From NCBI RefSeq assembly GCF_004295685.1, contig NZ_AP019368.1, positions 3,394,501 to 3,458,500 of the forward strand: a stretch of DNA of 64,000 bases, in the 5' to 3' direction. The translations under genes were made by a program, and so were the position numbers. The notes under the pieces were generated by a model, which worked only from the letters and a program-made list of their open reading frames with translations, did no database searches and was not told the DNA's origin. This document shows positions 1 to 8,803 of this stretch, one piece after another. The DNA is from Fluviispira sanaruensis. GTDB lineage: Bacteria > Bdellovibrionota_B > Oligoflexia > Silvanigrellales > Silvanigrellaceae. Every line of letters starts with the position of its first letter. The stretch's first letter is position 1.

Positions 1-671
1 GCTTCGGAATTCATAAATCCTTTCGTTGCCGTTCCTGGTGAACGTGTCAATAAAAGCTCTGCTCCAACCCCATCACTGCCTAGAATTGTATCAATGACTC
101 CTGAAATATTATTTTGCACTGTAGGCATTTCTTTCTCGGAACACTCTACTGCTTCACATACAACAGCCGCAGCTCCATCGCCAAATAAAACAGCAACATT
201 GCGTCCCTTTGTGGTTAAATCTAACATTTTGCTTTGTACGTCAGAAAAAACCAGCAATATTCTTTTGTATTGACCACTTTTAATCATTGCTTCAGCCATT
301 TGAGTTGAATAGACAAAAGCACTGCATTGGACTCGAATATCGATAGCAGGTATCGTTGGAAAACCCAGCTTATGTTGAATAATGGGAGCGATGCCTGGAA
401 AATAATAGTCAGGTGACAAAGTCGACGCAATAATATAATCAAAATCAGATGGTTTTAAATTAGAAGCTGCAAGCACGTTTTTGACCGCTTCTATGCCAAG
501 ATCTGAAGTAGACACGGATTCTTCGACAAAACGTCTTTCACGAATACCCGATCTTTCGGTTATCCAAGCATCGTTTGTATCCATAAGTTTACTCAGATCA
601 TTATTGGTGACCTTACCTGGAGGTAAATACTTAGAAAAATGAGTCATAACCATTTTATATTGCTTTGCCAT
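1..671 (-). CDS. FabH-like 3-oxoacyl-ACP synthase III family protein (partial)
   Basis: The first 223 codons of a minus-strand gene that runs off the left edge. The ATG at 669-671 is preceded by AGGAGCC at 677-683. The N-terminal thiolase-fold half is readable, with a Cys at residue 116 (VQCSAFVYS) where FabH/KAS III enzymes carry the catalytic Cys, and a downstream LFGDGAAAVV segment typical of the family. FabH-type enzymes condense an acyl-CoA with malonyl-ACP. Relatives such as OleA or polyketide KAS III cannot be excluded because the His/Asn half lies outside the window. It is divergent from recN, with about 190 bp between the two start codons. Confidence 0.85.
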   Translation of the reverse strand, partial: MAKQYKMVMTHFSKYLPPGKVTNNDLSKLMDTNDAWITERSGIRERRFVEESVSTSDLGIEAVKNVLAASNLKPSDFDYIIASTLSPDYYFPGIAPIIQHKLGFPTIPAIDIRVQCSAFVYSTQMAEAMIKSGQYKRILLVFSDVQSKMLDLTTKGRNVAVLFGDGAAAVVCEAVECSEKEMPTVQNNISGVIDTILGSDGVGAELLLTRSPGTATKGFMNSE

Positions 672-731
672 GTAAAGGCTCCTCTATTAAACATGACGAT
701 CCCTGAAAATCGAACACAATTTCTTACAAAC

Positions 732-747
732 TTGCATATAATTGCAA
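732..747. promoter_or_regulatory. Palindrome over a -10-like box upstream of recN
   Basis: TTGCA-N6-TGCAA is a 5-6-5 inverted repeat, and its centre contains TATAAT (737-742) on the plus strand. The -35 region (714-719, ACACAA) is poor. The placement suits a repressor operator over the recN promoter, for example an SOS-type site, because recN is a classic SOS gene. Repressor identity is inferred only. Confidence 0.35.
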
Positions 748-858
748 ATTTTCATGAATGCGCAAGCTCAAAACACATTCCATGAAAAAGATCAAATTGA
801 CAGAAATGTGCTTATCCTTTCAAAGCAAAAAAAAGAAACACTTTTTGAAGGAAATAAG

Positions 859-2634
859 ATGTTAAAACGACTTATCATACAAAATCTGGCTATTGCAGAA
901 AATATTTCTGTCAACTTCCATGAAGGGCTCAATGTCATAACTGGCGAAACAGGGGCTGGAAAATCGCTTTTAGTGGACGCTCTTTGTCTTTTAAGAGGAC
1001 AGCGTGCAGATACAGCCTTAATTCGCACAGGTCACGAAAGCGCTCAAGTGACTGGAATTTTTATCCCAAGTAAAAAAAATAAAGACATCTTTTCATTACT
1101 AGAAGATCTCGGCATTCCATTATTCGACGATGCGCCCGAAGAAATTGTGATAAAAAGATTTATCCAGCGCAACGGTAGACATCGAGCCACTGTAAATGAA
1201 AATTTAGTGAGTACAAAAATCCTACAGCTTATTTCGTCTGACTTAATAGATATCAGTAGTCAGTTTGAAAATCAAAGATTGCTCGATAGCGATTCTCATT
1301 CTCTTTTTCTTGATGAGTTTTGCAATACCATTACATTACATAAAAAATATCTTGAAAATTTTAATCAATCAAATGATTTTTTAAAACAAATAAAAAACAC
1401 AATATTAGAAATAAATTTATTGAAGAGAGAAAAAAATTTATATGAATTTGAACTTTCTCAAATTCGAGAGGCAAATGTATCAGCTTCAGAATTTCAAAAA
1501 TTAGAAGAAATTATTTCGATTGGCAATAAGGCAAATTATACTAAAAATATTTGTCGAGAAATCGATGAAATTATGCAAAGCGGAGAAACAAATTGTTTGT
1601 CTCAATTAAAATATTGCAAAAGAAATGTCGAAAAACTGCTAAAGAACACTGCTCAATCACAAATCAAAATAAATACCGATCAAATTGATGGAATTATTGC
1701 TCTGATTGAAGATTTTATTCATAAAAATGAAATTACTTCATCCTATTTTGAAATTGATGAAACCGTTTTAAGCCAAGCTGAAAATAGAATTGAAGTTTAT
1801 AATAAAATTTTGCAAAAATTTGGTCCAAATATTCAAGATATAGAAAAGTATGCTTTAAAATGCGAAGATTATTTAGATAAAACAAATATATTAGAAGAAA
1901 ATTTTAAATTACTTATAAGTAAATGCGAAAACTCGCTTAAAGAAACATTAAAACTTGCGCACAAACTCAGCACTGAGCGGCAAAGTAAATTGAGTTTCAT
2001 TTCCACGTCTGTTGAACAGGAACTGACTGAACTTGGTATTCCAAAAGCTAAATTCATATGTCATTTAAAAGAAAATAACTCGGATTCTTCTAAAGTATTT
2101 TCGGAATTAAATTTAAATATTAAAGTCGATCTTTTAAATTCTTTTTCTAAATTAACAAAGTCAGGTGCTGAAAAAGCACAATTTCTCCTCAGCACTAATT
2201 TAGGAATTGAAGCTCAGCCTATAGAAAAAGTAGCCAGTGGTGGTGAACTTTCGCGAATAATGCTTGCCATAAAAAATGTTTTATTTGGTGATGATAGTAT
2301 GAGCGTTTTTATTTTCGATGAAATTGATACAGGCATTAGTGGAAATATAGCTTCTAAAGTTGGAAAAAAGCTTGCAGAATTTTGTAAAAATAAAAAAGGT
2401 CAAATCTCTCGACAGGCACTCTGTATCACCCATCTCCCCCAGGTCGCATGCTACTCACAAAATCATTTTATCGTTACAAAAGTTTTGCAAGATAATAAAA
2501 CTGTAACCAAAATAATTCATGCGAGCGAAGAAGAAAAACTAACGGAAATAGCAATTTTATTATCAGGAGAAACTCTTAGCCAAGAAAGTCTTGCACAAGC
2601 AAGATACCTAGTGAATCAAGCACATGCTCTCTAA
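859..2634 (+). CDS. recN: DNA repair protein RecN
   Basis: SMC-like ATPase that acts in double-strand-break repair. Residues 29-36 are the Walker A motif GETGAGKS. The C-terminal half carries the ABC signature ASGGELSRI and Walker B VFIFDEIDTG, separated by a long charged coiled-coil region as in RecN. At 591 residues it is slightly longer than the E. coli protein (553). An upstream in-frame ATG at 742 exists, but the start at 859 gives the conserved MLKRLIIQNLAI N-terminus and has AAGGA about 6 bases upstream. It converges with the MFS gene, leaving 2 bp between stops. Confidence 0.95.
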   Translation: MLKRLIIQNLAIAENISVNFHEGLNVITGETGAGKSLLVDALCLLRGQRADTALIRTGHESAQVTGIFIPSKKNKDIFSLLEDLGIPLFDDAPEEIVIKRFIQRNGRHRATVNENLVSTKILQLISSDLIDISSQFENQRLLDSDSHSLFLDEFCNTITLHKKYLENFNQSNDFLKQIKNTILEINLLKREKNLYEFELSQIREANVSASEFQKLEEIISIGNKANYTKNICREIDEIMQSGETNCLSQLKYCKRNVEKLLKNTAQSQIKINTDQIDGIIALIEDFIHKNEITSSYFEIDETVLSQAENRIEVYNKILQKFGPNIQDIEKYALKCEDYLDKTNILEENFKLLISKCENSLKETLKLAHKLSTERQSKLSFISTSVEQELTELGIPKAKFICHLKENNSDSSKVFSELNLNIKVDLLNSFSKLTKSGAEKAQFLLSTNLGIEAQPIEKVASGGELSRIMLAIKNVLFGDDSMSVFIFDEIDTGISGNIASKVGKKLAEFCKNKKGQISRQALCITHLPQVACYSQNHFIVTKVLQDNKTVTKIIHASEEEKLTEIAILLSGETLSQESLAQARYLVNQAHAL

Positions 2635-2636
2635 AA

Positions 2637-3869
2637 TCAATTATTTTTAGCGACAGTTCCTTCGAAGAAATCGAGAGATGTATTATTTGTTTCCTTTAAG
2701 AAATAAAGAGAAATTATCCCCAAAAAGAAAAAAATTGCCACTGAAATCATTGAGGCATACCACATATTAGAATAATGCAGAGCAAGCCATGGAACAAGAG
2801 TATTGATTCCAACGAGTGACGCGCGCGATAGACTTGAGATCATAGACGCTGCTGTTGTACGCTGATTGGTACCAAAGCTTTCTACAGCTAAAACCATAAA
2901 AATTCCTGGATATCCACTGGCAAGGCCAATTAAACATAAAATAAAGTAAAAAGAATATGTATTTAGAGAAGAACCCAAACCAAATAATGAGACTGCACAA
3001 ACCATTAGAATAAGAGCCGAAAGGACAGCGATCCTGCGACTTGCCGCTAATTTGGCAATATATGGAAATAAGTGGGATCCGAAAAAAGACCCGGTAAAGT
3101 AAAATGCCAAGGATATAGATTGATTGACAGCTTCTCTCATCCCAACCTGTTTAGCAATTTCAGGCGCGAAATTAACAAAAAATGCCATAAACCAGAAAGG
3201 TATATTTGAAAAAGTAAGAGCTAGAATTTTAAGCACAGAAGCCTTATTTGCAAGTAATTGTTTCACATTCCCGCGAGCAATATTTTTCTTAAGCTTAATA
3301 TTTTTAAATAAAATAGAATCGGCAAAAGAAATTCTTGCAAGAAGAATTATAAACCCCGCTCCTCCACCAATTAAAAACATCGTTTGCCAGTGAAAAGCAC
3401 TGCCAATATAGGCAGCGAGCATTCCGCCAACTATACCAAAAGAATAAACAACTCCCGAAACAAAGCCACGCTTCTCTGCTGGCAAGATTTCACTTAATAA
3501 TGTGATGGAAGCAGCAAACTCTCCCGCTAAACCAAGAGCTGCAATAAAGCGCATTGCGGTAAAGAGCTGAATATCTGTGGTAAAAGCGTTTATAATAATT
3601 GCAATGGAATAAATAAGAATTCCTATTCTCACCGCAGACAATCGACCGAATTTATCACTCCATATGCCACTTAGAACACCACCTAGGACAAGACCTAACG
3701 CTTGAGCATTAAACATATAGGCCCCAATGCGCATGAAATCTTCTTCAGGCACACCTAAAGATCTTAAGATAGGAACTCGCACGACGACAAATAGAGACAA
3801 ATCATAAAAGTCAATCAAATATCCAATAGCTAGGAAGAAGATTATAAACTTATAATTTTTATTATCCAT
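2637..3869 (-). CDS. MFS transporter
   Basis: A 410-residue polytopic protein with about 12 hydrophobic segments. A major-facilitator signature lies between segments 2 and 3 (SGIWSDKFGRLSAVRIG), and RFIAALGLAGEF resembles the second half-signature of metabolite:H+ symporters. The substrate cannot be told from sequence. It is the last gene of the menaquinone operon: its start is 2 bp after the menE stop, so it is probably co-transcribed. That position does not prove a role with menaquinone. A drug or organic-acid carrier is equally possible. Confidence 0.85.
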   Translation of the reverse strand: MDNKNYKFIIFFLAIGYLIDFYDLSLFVVVRVPILRSLGVPEEDFMRIGAYMFNAQALGLVLGGVLSGIWSDKFGRLSAVRIGILIYSIAIIINAFTTDIQLFTAMRFIAALGLAGEFAASITLLSEILPAEKRGFVSGVVYSFGIVGGMLAAYIGSAFHWQTMFLIGGGAGFIILLARISFADSILFKNIKLKKNIARGNVKQLLANKASVLKILALTFSNIPFWFMAFFVNFAPEIAKQVGMREAVNQSISLAFYFTGSFFGSHLFPYIAKLAASRRIAVLSALILMVCAVSLFGLGSSLNTYSFYFILCLIGLASGYPGIFMVLAVESFGTNQRTTAASMISSLSRASLVGINTLVPWLALHYSNMWYASMISVAIFFFLGIISLYFLKETNNTSLDFFEGTVAKNN

Positions 3870-3871
3870 AA

Positions 3872-5071
3872 CTAATCCTTTAATTGTTTCGAAACAATTT
3901 TGTGAAGAATGGAATTTAGCAGAGTGCGTTTTAATTTGCCAAGATCAGTTCGAGGAATCTTATCTAATATATAAAAATTTCGTATTCTTTCGAATGGAAA
4001 AACTTTATTATTAAATTCATTGAGCATTCTATCAATATCTTTATTAATTAAAGGCTCATTTGATTCAATAACAAGAACAATAGATTTTCCAAGTCTTAAA
4101 TCTTCTTGAGCAATCAATGCTAAATCATTCTGAATAGAATATTTACTTTTAAGATCCAAAATAATACTTTCTAAATAAACAAGATTAACATTTTCTCCAC
4201 TAATCTTAATAACATCATCACTTCTGCCAATGACTGATAAATAATTCCCATCCACTTTGCCGATATCGGAAGTTGAAATATATTTAATTTCCTTGCCATC
4301 ATTTAATTTTAATACTTTTCTTGGATCGTGAAAAACAATATTTTTTCCATTTAGCAAAATATATCCTGAGAGCAGTGAATTACCTGCAATACAAATCCGC
4401 CCAACTTCATCACACCATACCTGTAAATGATCCATAATTTTTAATTGAGCAAAACCCAAATCTTTATTAAATAATGGCAATGCTGTTGCGACTTGAGAAC
4501 AACATTCCGTCATTCCATAACTGGGTAGTAAATTCCAGCCTAACTCAACTGCTTTTTCGTACAAAGACTTTGCTAGAGCTCCACCACCCACAACAATCGC
4601 TCGCATAGAAGAAGGGCATTTTAAAGACAACTGGACAATATCGAAGATTTGAGTTGGCACAAGTGAAGAAAGAGTTGCACCACTCTTAATAATTTCTTGA
4701 ATAAAACAGAAAGCTGACCATTTATAATTTTCACTGTATAGATTTATTAGTTTTGCCTGACTTAAAAAAGCTCTTGAATATAAAGAAAGTCCGCCAATAT
4801 GGAAATAAGGCAGTGTATTGATAAGAATATCTTTTTGCGTGCACTCTAAATGCCTATTAACACTTAAAGATGAATTTAAAATCGCTTCTTTTTTTAACGC
4901 AACCCATTTTAATTCTTTACTAGAAAGCGCAGTCGAGCCCGATGTGGCAAGAAAAATATGAGACTCCAAACAAAATTCCCTTGCAATTTTTTCTATACTT
5001 TCTCTTTCTTGCAAGGGAATACGTGGGTTCATAAAAAAGTGGTATTCTTTTGAGTGCCAATCAATATTCAC
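3872..5071 (-). CDS. menE: o-Succinylbenzoate-CoA ligase (MenE)
   Basis: Adenylate-forming enzyme that activates o-succinylbenzoate to its CoA thioester in menaquinone synthesis. Visible ANL motifs are a P-loop LATSGSTALSSKE, YGMTECCSQ (A5), GRSDDVIKISGENV (A8) and PRTDLGKLKR with the A10 catalytic Lys. The chosen start is GTG at 5069-5071, because GGAGAG lies 6 bases upstream. It then overlaps menC by 11 bp and the protein is 399 residues. An in-frame ATG at 5116 would give 414 residues but overlaps menC by 56 bp. The menC neighbour separates it from generic acyl-CoA ligases. Confidence 0.88.
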   Translation of the reverse strand: MNIDWHSKEYHFFMNPRIPLQERESIEKIAREFCLESHIFLATSGSTALSSKELKWVALKKEAILNSSLSVNRHLECTQKDILINTLPYFHIGGLSLYSRAFLSQAKLINLYSENYKWSAFCFIQEIIKSGATLSSLVPTQIFDIVQLSLKCPSSMRAIVVGGGALAKSLYEKAVELGWNLLPSYGMTECCSQVATALPLFNKDLGFAQLKIMDHLQVWCDEVGRICIAGNSLLSGYILLNGKNIVFHDPRKVLKLNDGKEIKYISTSDIGKVDGNYLSVIGRSDDVIKISGENVNLVYLESIILDLKSKYSIQNDLALIAQEDLRLGKSIVLVIESNEPLINKDIDRMLNEFNNKVFPFERIRNFYILDKIPRTDLGKLKRTLLNSILHKIVSKQLKD

Positions 5072-6122
5072 AAATTTCTCTCCAGTTTTCCTTTTCAAGC
5101 AATTCATCATATCCAAAACCTGTGCCAGCAGTGTCTGGTATGAGTTGAGTTTTATTCAGACTTAATCTCTCTGAGTAAGCATTTTCTTCATATAGAAAGT
5201 GTGTCAGAAACCCACAATATTCTTCATATTTCGGGTGATCATGATAGAATAAAGCGGCTTCATAGAGAGCGCAGAGTTGCCCAAAAGGATGATCCATATA
5301 ACTTGTAAAAACCACTTTATCAAGCTTTGCTCTGATAGTTTTTAGTTTATTATTTGCCAAAATTTGCTGGGCTGGCTTTATTACTAAACGTTGAAAATAA
5401 ATATCTTTTTCATCTTTTAAGTTTTCTAAATGATGAACAGATTTATGATCCAATGCTAAATTTAAAGACTGAATTTCTTTTATCAGACGAGACCAATTAC
5501 TAAAATTAAACGGACAAGGATCCTCAACATAATCAATTATATCCAAATAATATTTAATATTTTCTAAAAACTGAAGAGCTTCTTTAAAACTTAAAGTAGA
5601 ATTAAAATCTAAGCGTAATTTAAAATTAAAATCTTTTAATAAGCAATAATTAGTCTTTATTAATTCAAAATTATTCTGAAGAATTTTCCCACACTTTATT
5701 TTAAGTAAATGAAAATCATTATCCTTTAAAGACATTAAATTCTTCTCAGTTAAAAACCGACTATCACTTACAGTCCAATGGTTTTTTGGCAAAGATATAT
5801 TTTGAAAAGCATTTAATTTATTTTTTCGAAATTCTGCATCAATTCTTGCAAAGCACAAGCTCTTATAAAGAGAGTCAGTTAAATTCTTTGTTTTAAGACA
5901 CTCTATCTGTCTGGCTATTGGGAGATCTGAGAGCTCTTCAAAGACAAAACAATCTGAATACCCTATTGACAAATCTTTAAAAAAAACTTTAAGCAAAAAA
6001 CCATCTCTATTTTGAAACTCTTTTACTTTTGCATTTAAAATAGATTTGGGTTTTAAACTATAAGGGGAAATTGCAATTTTAGATATATTGGCATAAGGGT
6101 CTTCAATATCAATAAATTTCAT
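5061..6122 (-). CDS. menC: o-Succinylbenzoate synthase (MenC)
   Basis: Enolase-superfamily enzyme that dehydrates SHCHC to o-succinylbenzoate. The barrel carries the expected pattern: a KxK base motif (LLKIKCG), an Asp ligand in LRLDFNST, Glu in VEDP, Asp in LALDHKS and a second Lys in VIKPAQQ. Identity to better-known MenC proteins looks low, as is usual for this family, so the operon context (menB, menA, menE) is important support. Start: ATG at 6120-6122, with GTG at 6131 as an alternative. Both overlap the preceding gene by 14-23 bp, indicating translational coupling. Confidence 0.85.
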   Translation of the reverse strand: MKFIDIEDPYANISKIAISPYSLKPKSILNAKVKEFQNRDGFLLKVFFKDLSIGYSDCFVFEELSDLPIARQIECLKTKNLTDSLYKSLCFARIDAEFRKNKLNAFQNISLPKNHWTVSDSRFLTEKNLMSLKDNDFHLLKIKCGKILQNNFELIKTNYCLLKDFNFKLRLDFNSTLSFKEALQFLENIKYYLDIIDYVEDPCPFNFSNWSRLIKEIQSLNLALDHKSVHHLENLKDEKDIYFQRLVIKPAQQILANNKLKTIRAKLDKVVFTSYMDHPFGQLCALYEAALFYHDHPKYEEYCGFLTHFLYEENAYSERLSLNKTQLIPDTAGTGFGYDELLEKENWREICEY

Positions 6123-6936
6123 ATTGAACACGAATTCTTTTAGAGTTCTCTATTTCTGCATTTTGCATATATGTTTGTTCATATATAAAAATTGCTGGTT
6201 TTTCTTCGATCCCGAAAAAAAGAGTGGAACGGGTTCCATATTTATCACCATCGATAAAAAGCGCGGATAAAAATATCTCCATCTCCTGTGAAACTCCTGT
6301 GTTTGGTAGTTTTGCGAGTTCATATCTTTTTTTATTCATCATTTCTTGTCGAAAATAATGCCAATAATAATCGCTCTCCTGACTTATCTTATGTTCAGAA
6401 AAATTCTTTAGAAAGATGTTTTTTGTAACACTCACTTTTGGCCAATCGGAATCGAGTGTTCCATTACTTAAACCAAATATATATTTTCTTTCATCCCCAT
6501 AAGTATATATTACTTTTTGTTCTAAGGTTTTGCTATTAAAAAAAATGATCTCATTCTCATCGGAAAAGATAAGATTATAAAAATTATAATCTCCTGCTGT
6601 TTTATTTAACTGAGATAAAAAAGCTTTTGACGATAAATTATTTTGCAAAAAATCAGTGATTATTCCGCCACGCGATTTCATATTATCTTTATAAGCCTTA
6701 AGATCACGGATATTGGTTAAAACCGCCCATTTTCCTTTCCATTTATTTTCACATGCAAACCAAGTTCCCTTTTGTTCTTCATCTCTTGGACCAAATAATT
6801 GATTTCCCCGAGTTAGATATTGTATATCCCATCCCTGGATTTCAGTGCTCATTCTCCCACGAAATTCATCTCTATTAGAAATGAGTGCAATTGGGATTGA
6901 TTTTATTTGATTCACAAGTAAAAACAGTGTGCACAA
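6109..6936 (-). CDS. NRDE/TANGO2-family protein
   Basis: A 275-residue TANGO2-family (DUF833) protein, named for the SNRDEF segment seen here near residue 20. The conserved N-terminus MCTLF with Cys2 supports the TTG start at 6934-6936, with AAGG about 10 bases upstream. A GTWFACE segment and a central NxR pattern also fit the family. Eukaryotic TANGO2 has been linked to heme and lipid/acyl-CoA homeostasis, and the bacterial role is unsettled. It sits inside the menaquinone operon between menA (7 bp gap) and menC (overlap), so a role connected to quinone or CoA intermediates is a reasonable but untested inference. Confidence 0.85.
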   Translation of the reverse strand: MCTLFLLVNQIKSIPIALISNRDEFRGRMSTEIQGWDIQYLTRGNQLFGPRDEEQKGTWFACENKWKGKWAVLTNIRDLKAYKDNMKSRGGIITDFLQNNLSSKAFLSQLNKTAGDYNFYNLIFSDENEIIFFNSKTLEQKVIYTYGDERKYIFGLSNGTLDSDWPKVSVTKNIFLKNFSEHKISQESDYYWHYFRQEMMNKKRYELAKLPNTGVSQEMEIFLSALFIDGDKYGTRSTLFFGIEEKPAIFIYEQTYMQNAEIENSKRIRVQYEIY

Positions 6937-6943
6937 AATTTAG

Positions 6944-7864
6944 TTACCTTATAAAAAAACCAATTGACATAAATATACCAAAAAGCATTTGAACAGCAGC
7001 GGACATTCCTAAAAATTTATTAAATATTGGAGAAGGTTCATTTATTATGACACCTCTCGTAACATAAATTGATAATGGCAATGATATCAATGGGAGAAAA
7101 GCAACAAAGATATATCCACTTAAATACCAATAAATATTTAATAGAAATGCAAAAGAAAAAAGAAATGCGATTTCAAATCTTGCAAATTTTTTCCCAAATA
7201 TAGCTGCTAATGTCATTTTATGCACTTTTTTATCCTCAATATAATCACGAAAATTATTTATTGAAATAAGAACTGTTGCTAATAATCCAATCTGTAAACT
7301 AGCAATAAATGCATGCAAATGAATTGTATTTGTTTGTAAATAATAAACACCTAAAACAGCAATGATGCCAAAAAATAAAATAACAAATAACTCCCCGAGC
7401 CCTTTATATGCCAAAGGATAGGGACCACCTGTGTATATATATCCACAGATAATTGAGACTATTCCAACGAATAAAATAGGTAAACCACCCGATACAATCA
7501 AAGGAACGCCAAAAAGTGCTGCTAGCAAAAAACAGCAAAGACCGCCAAATAAAACCTGCTTCGAACTGAGCAGACCACTTTGTGTCATTCTTTTTGGACC
7601 TATACGCTTTTCGTTATCTGCACCTTTTTTAAAATCGATCGCATCGTTGATAAAATTCGTTCCAATTTGAATAAAAATAGAACTTAACAATGCAAACAGA
7701 CTTAAGCTCCATTGCACCTTTAAACCACTCGCATTTAATTCAGAATATGCAACAGCTGTAGCTACAAGTATGGGAACAAATGCAGCAGCTAAAGTTTTTG
7801 GTCGTGCCGCTAAAATAAAAGCATTTATTTTGGATTGCTCCTGTGCTTGTTCAATAGAGATCAA
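6944..7864 (-). CDS. menA: 1,4-dihydroxy-2-naphthoate polyprenyltransferase (MenA)
   Basis: Integral-membrane UbiA-family prenyltransferase that attaches the isoprenoid tail to DHNA. The two Asp-rich motifs are present: [11 protein letters not shown] in the first half and [11 protein letters not shown] in the second, with about nine hydrophobic segments between and around them. [11 protein letters not shown] near the N-terminus is typical of MenA. The start is TTG at 7862-7864, overlapping the menB stop as TTGA, with GGGAGG in the end of menB at the right distance. No alternative Met lies near the N-terminus. Length (306) is normal. Confidence 0.93.
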   Translation of the reverse strand: MISIEQAQEQSKINAFILAARPKTLAAAFVPILVATAVAYSELNASGLKVQWSLSLFALLSSIFIQIGTNFINDAIDFKKGADNEKRIGPKRMTQSGLLSSKQVLFGGLCCFLLAALFGVPLIVSGGLPILFVGIVSIICGYIYTGGPYPLAYKGLGELFVILFFGIIAVLGVYYLQTNTIHLHAFIASLQIGLLATVLISINNFRDYIEDKKVHKMTLAAIFGKKFARFEIAFLFSFAFLLNIYWYLSGYIFVAFLPLISLPLSIYVTRGVIINEPSPIFNKFLGMSAAVQMLFGIFMSIGFFIR

Positions 7865-8679
7865 GGAAACCTCCCAAACTTGTTAAAATCTGGTTTTCTT
7901 TTTTCAACAAAAGCTTCTTTGCCTTCTTTTGCTTCTTCACTCAAATAATAGAGAAGTGTTGCGTTGCCTGCTAAATCCAATAACCCCATTTGTCCATCAC
8001 AATCTGCATTCAAAGCTGATTTTAAGCAACGCAAAGCGAGGGGCGAGTGTGCCAGCATTTCGCGACACCATTTTAAGGTTTCTTGCTCAAGTTCTTCAAC
8101 TGGTACAACGTGATTGACTAATCCCATCTCCAAAGCTTGTTGGGCATTGTACTGTCTACACAAAAACCAAATTTCTCTCGCTTTTTTCTGACCAACGATA
8201 CGTGCTAAATAGCTGCTCCCAAGCCCGCCATCAAAGGATCCTACTTTAGGGCCTGTCTGTCCGAATTTCGCATTGTCGCCTGCGATAGTGAGGTCGCAAA
8301 CTATATGCAGGACGTGTCCACCTCCAATTGCATAGCCAGCTACCATAGCAACCACGGGTTTAGGCATTGAGCGAATAGATTTTTGCACATCCAAAATATT
8401 GAGACGAGGAAGACCATCTTGACCAACATATCCCCCATGCCCACGTACTTTTTGATCACCACCTGAACAAAATGCCTCTTTGCCTTCTCCAGTTAATACA
8501 ATGACCCCGACATGGGAGTCTTCGCGACAAATTTCGAAAGCAATTAATAATTCTTTTACAGTTTCTGGGCGAAATGCATTGCGCACATGTGGTCGATTGA
8601 TAGTTATTTTTGCAATTCCATCTTCTGTCCGCTCAAGCTTAATATCTTCAAATGATTTTATGCTACTCCAAATACTCAT
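7861..8679 (-). CDS. menB: 1,4-dihydroxy-2-naphthoyl-CoA synthase (MenB)
   Basis: Crotonase-fold enzyme that cyclises o-succinylbenzoyl-CoA. The oxyanion-hole region reads [11 protein letters not shown] (residues 70-80), followed by [10 protein letters not shown] and the MenB-specific [14 protein letters not shown] (139-152). These set it apart from ordinary enoyl-CoA hydratases. Length is 272 residues. The ATG at 8679 has TAGGAG upstream. It is the first gene of the men operon, with a leader hairpin at 8698-8735. menD and menH are not in the window, and menF lies at 24252. Confidence 0.96.
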   Translation of the reverse strand: MSIWSSIKSFEDIKLERTEDGIAKITINRPHVRNAFRPETVKELLIAFEICREDSHVGVIVLTGEGKEAFCSGGDQKVRGHGGYVGQDGLPRLNILDVQKSIRSMPKPVVAMVAGYAIGGGHVLHIVCDLTIAGDNAKFGQTGPKVGSFDGGLGSSYLARIVGQKKAREIWFLCRQYNAQQALEMGLVNHVVPVEELEQETLKWCREMLAHSPLALRCLKSALNADCDGQMGLLDLAGNATLLYYLSEEAKEGKEAFVEKRKPDFNKFGRFP

Positions 8680-8697
8680 TTTTAACTCCTAATTTCG

Positions 8698-8735
8698 ATA
8701 AAAACGCAAGGTGTAAAACTCTGCCCCGTTTTTAT
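8698..8735 (-). promoter_or_regulatory. Leader inverted repeat upstream of menB
   Basis: A perfect 9-bp inverted repeat (ATAAAAACG/CGTTTTTAT) with a 20-base loop lies just upstream of the menB Shine-Dalgarno. A TATAAT at 8744-8739 on the minus strand would place the hairpin at the start of the transcript. It could act on mRNA stability or translation. No known riboswitch was recognised. Confidence 0.35.
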
Positions 8736-8803
8736 ATCATTATAAAACATAAGGACAATATCAAATGAAAAAAAATAAACATTTTTAATAACTAAGATTT
8801 TTA

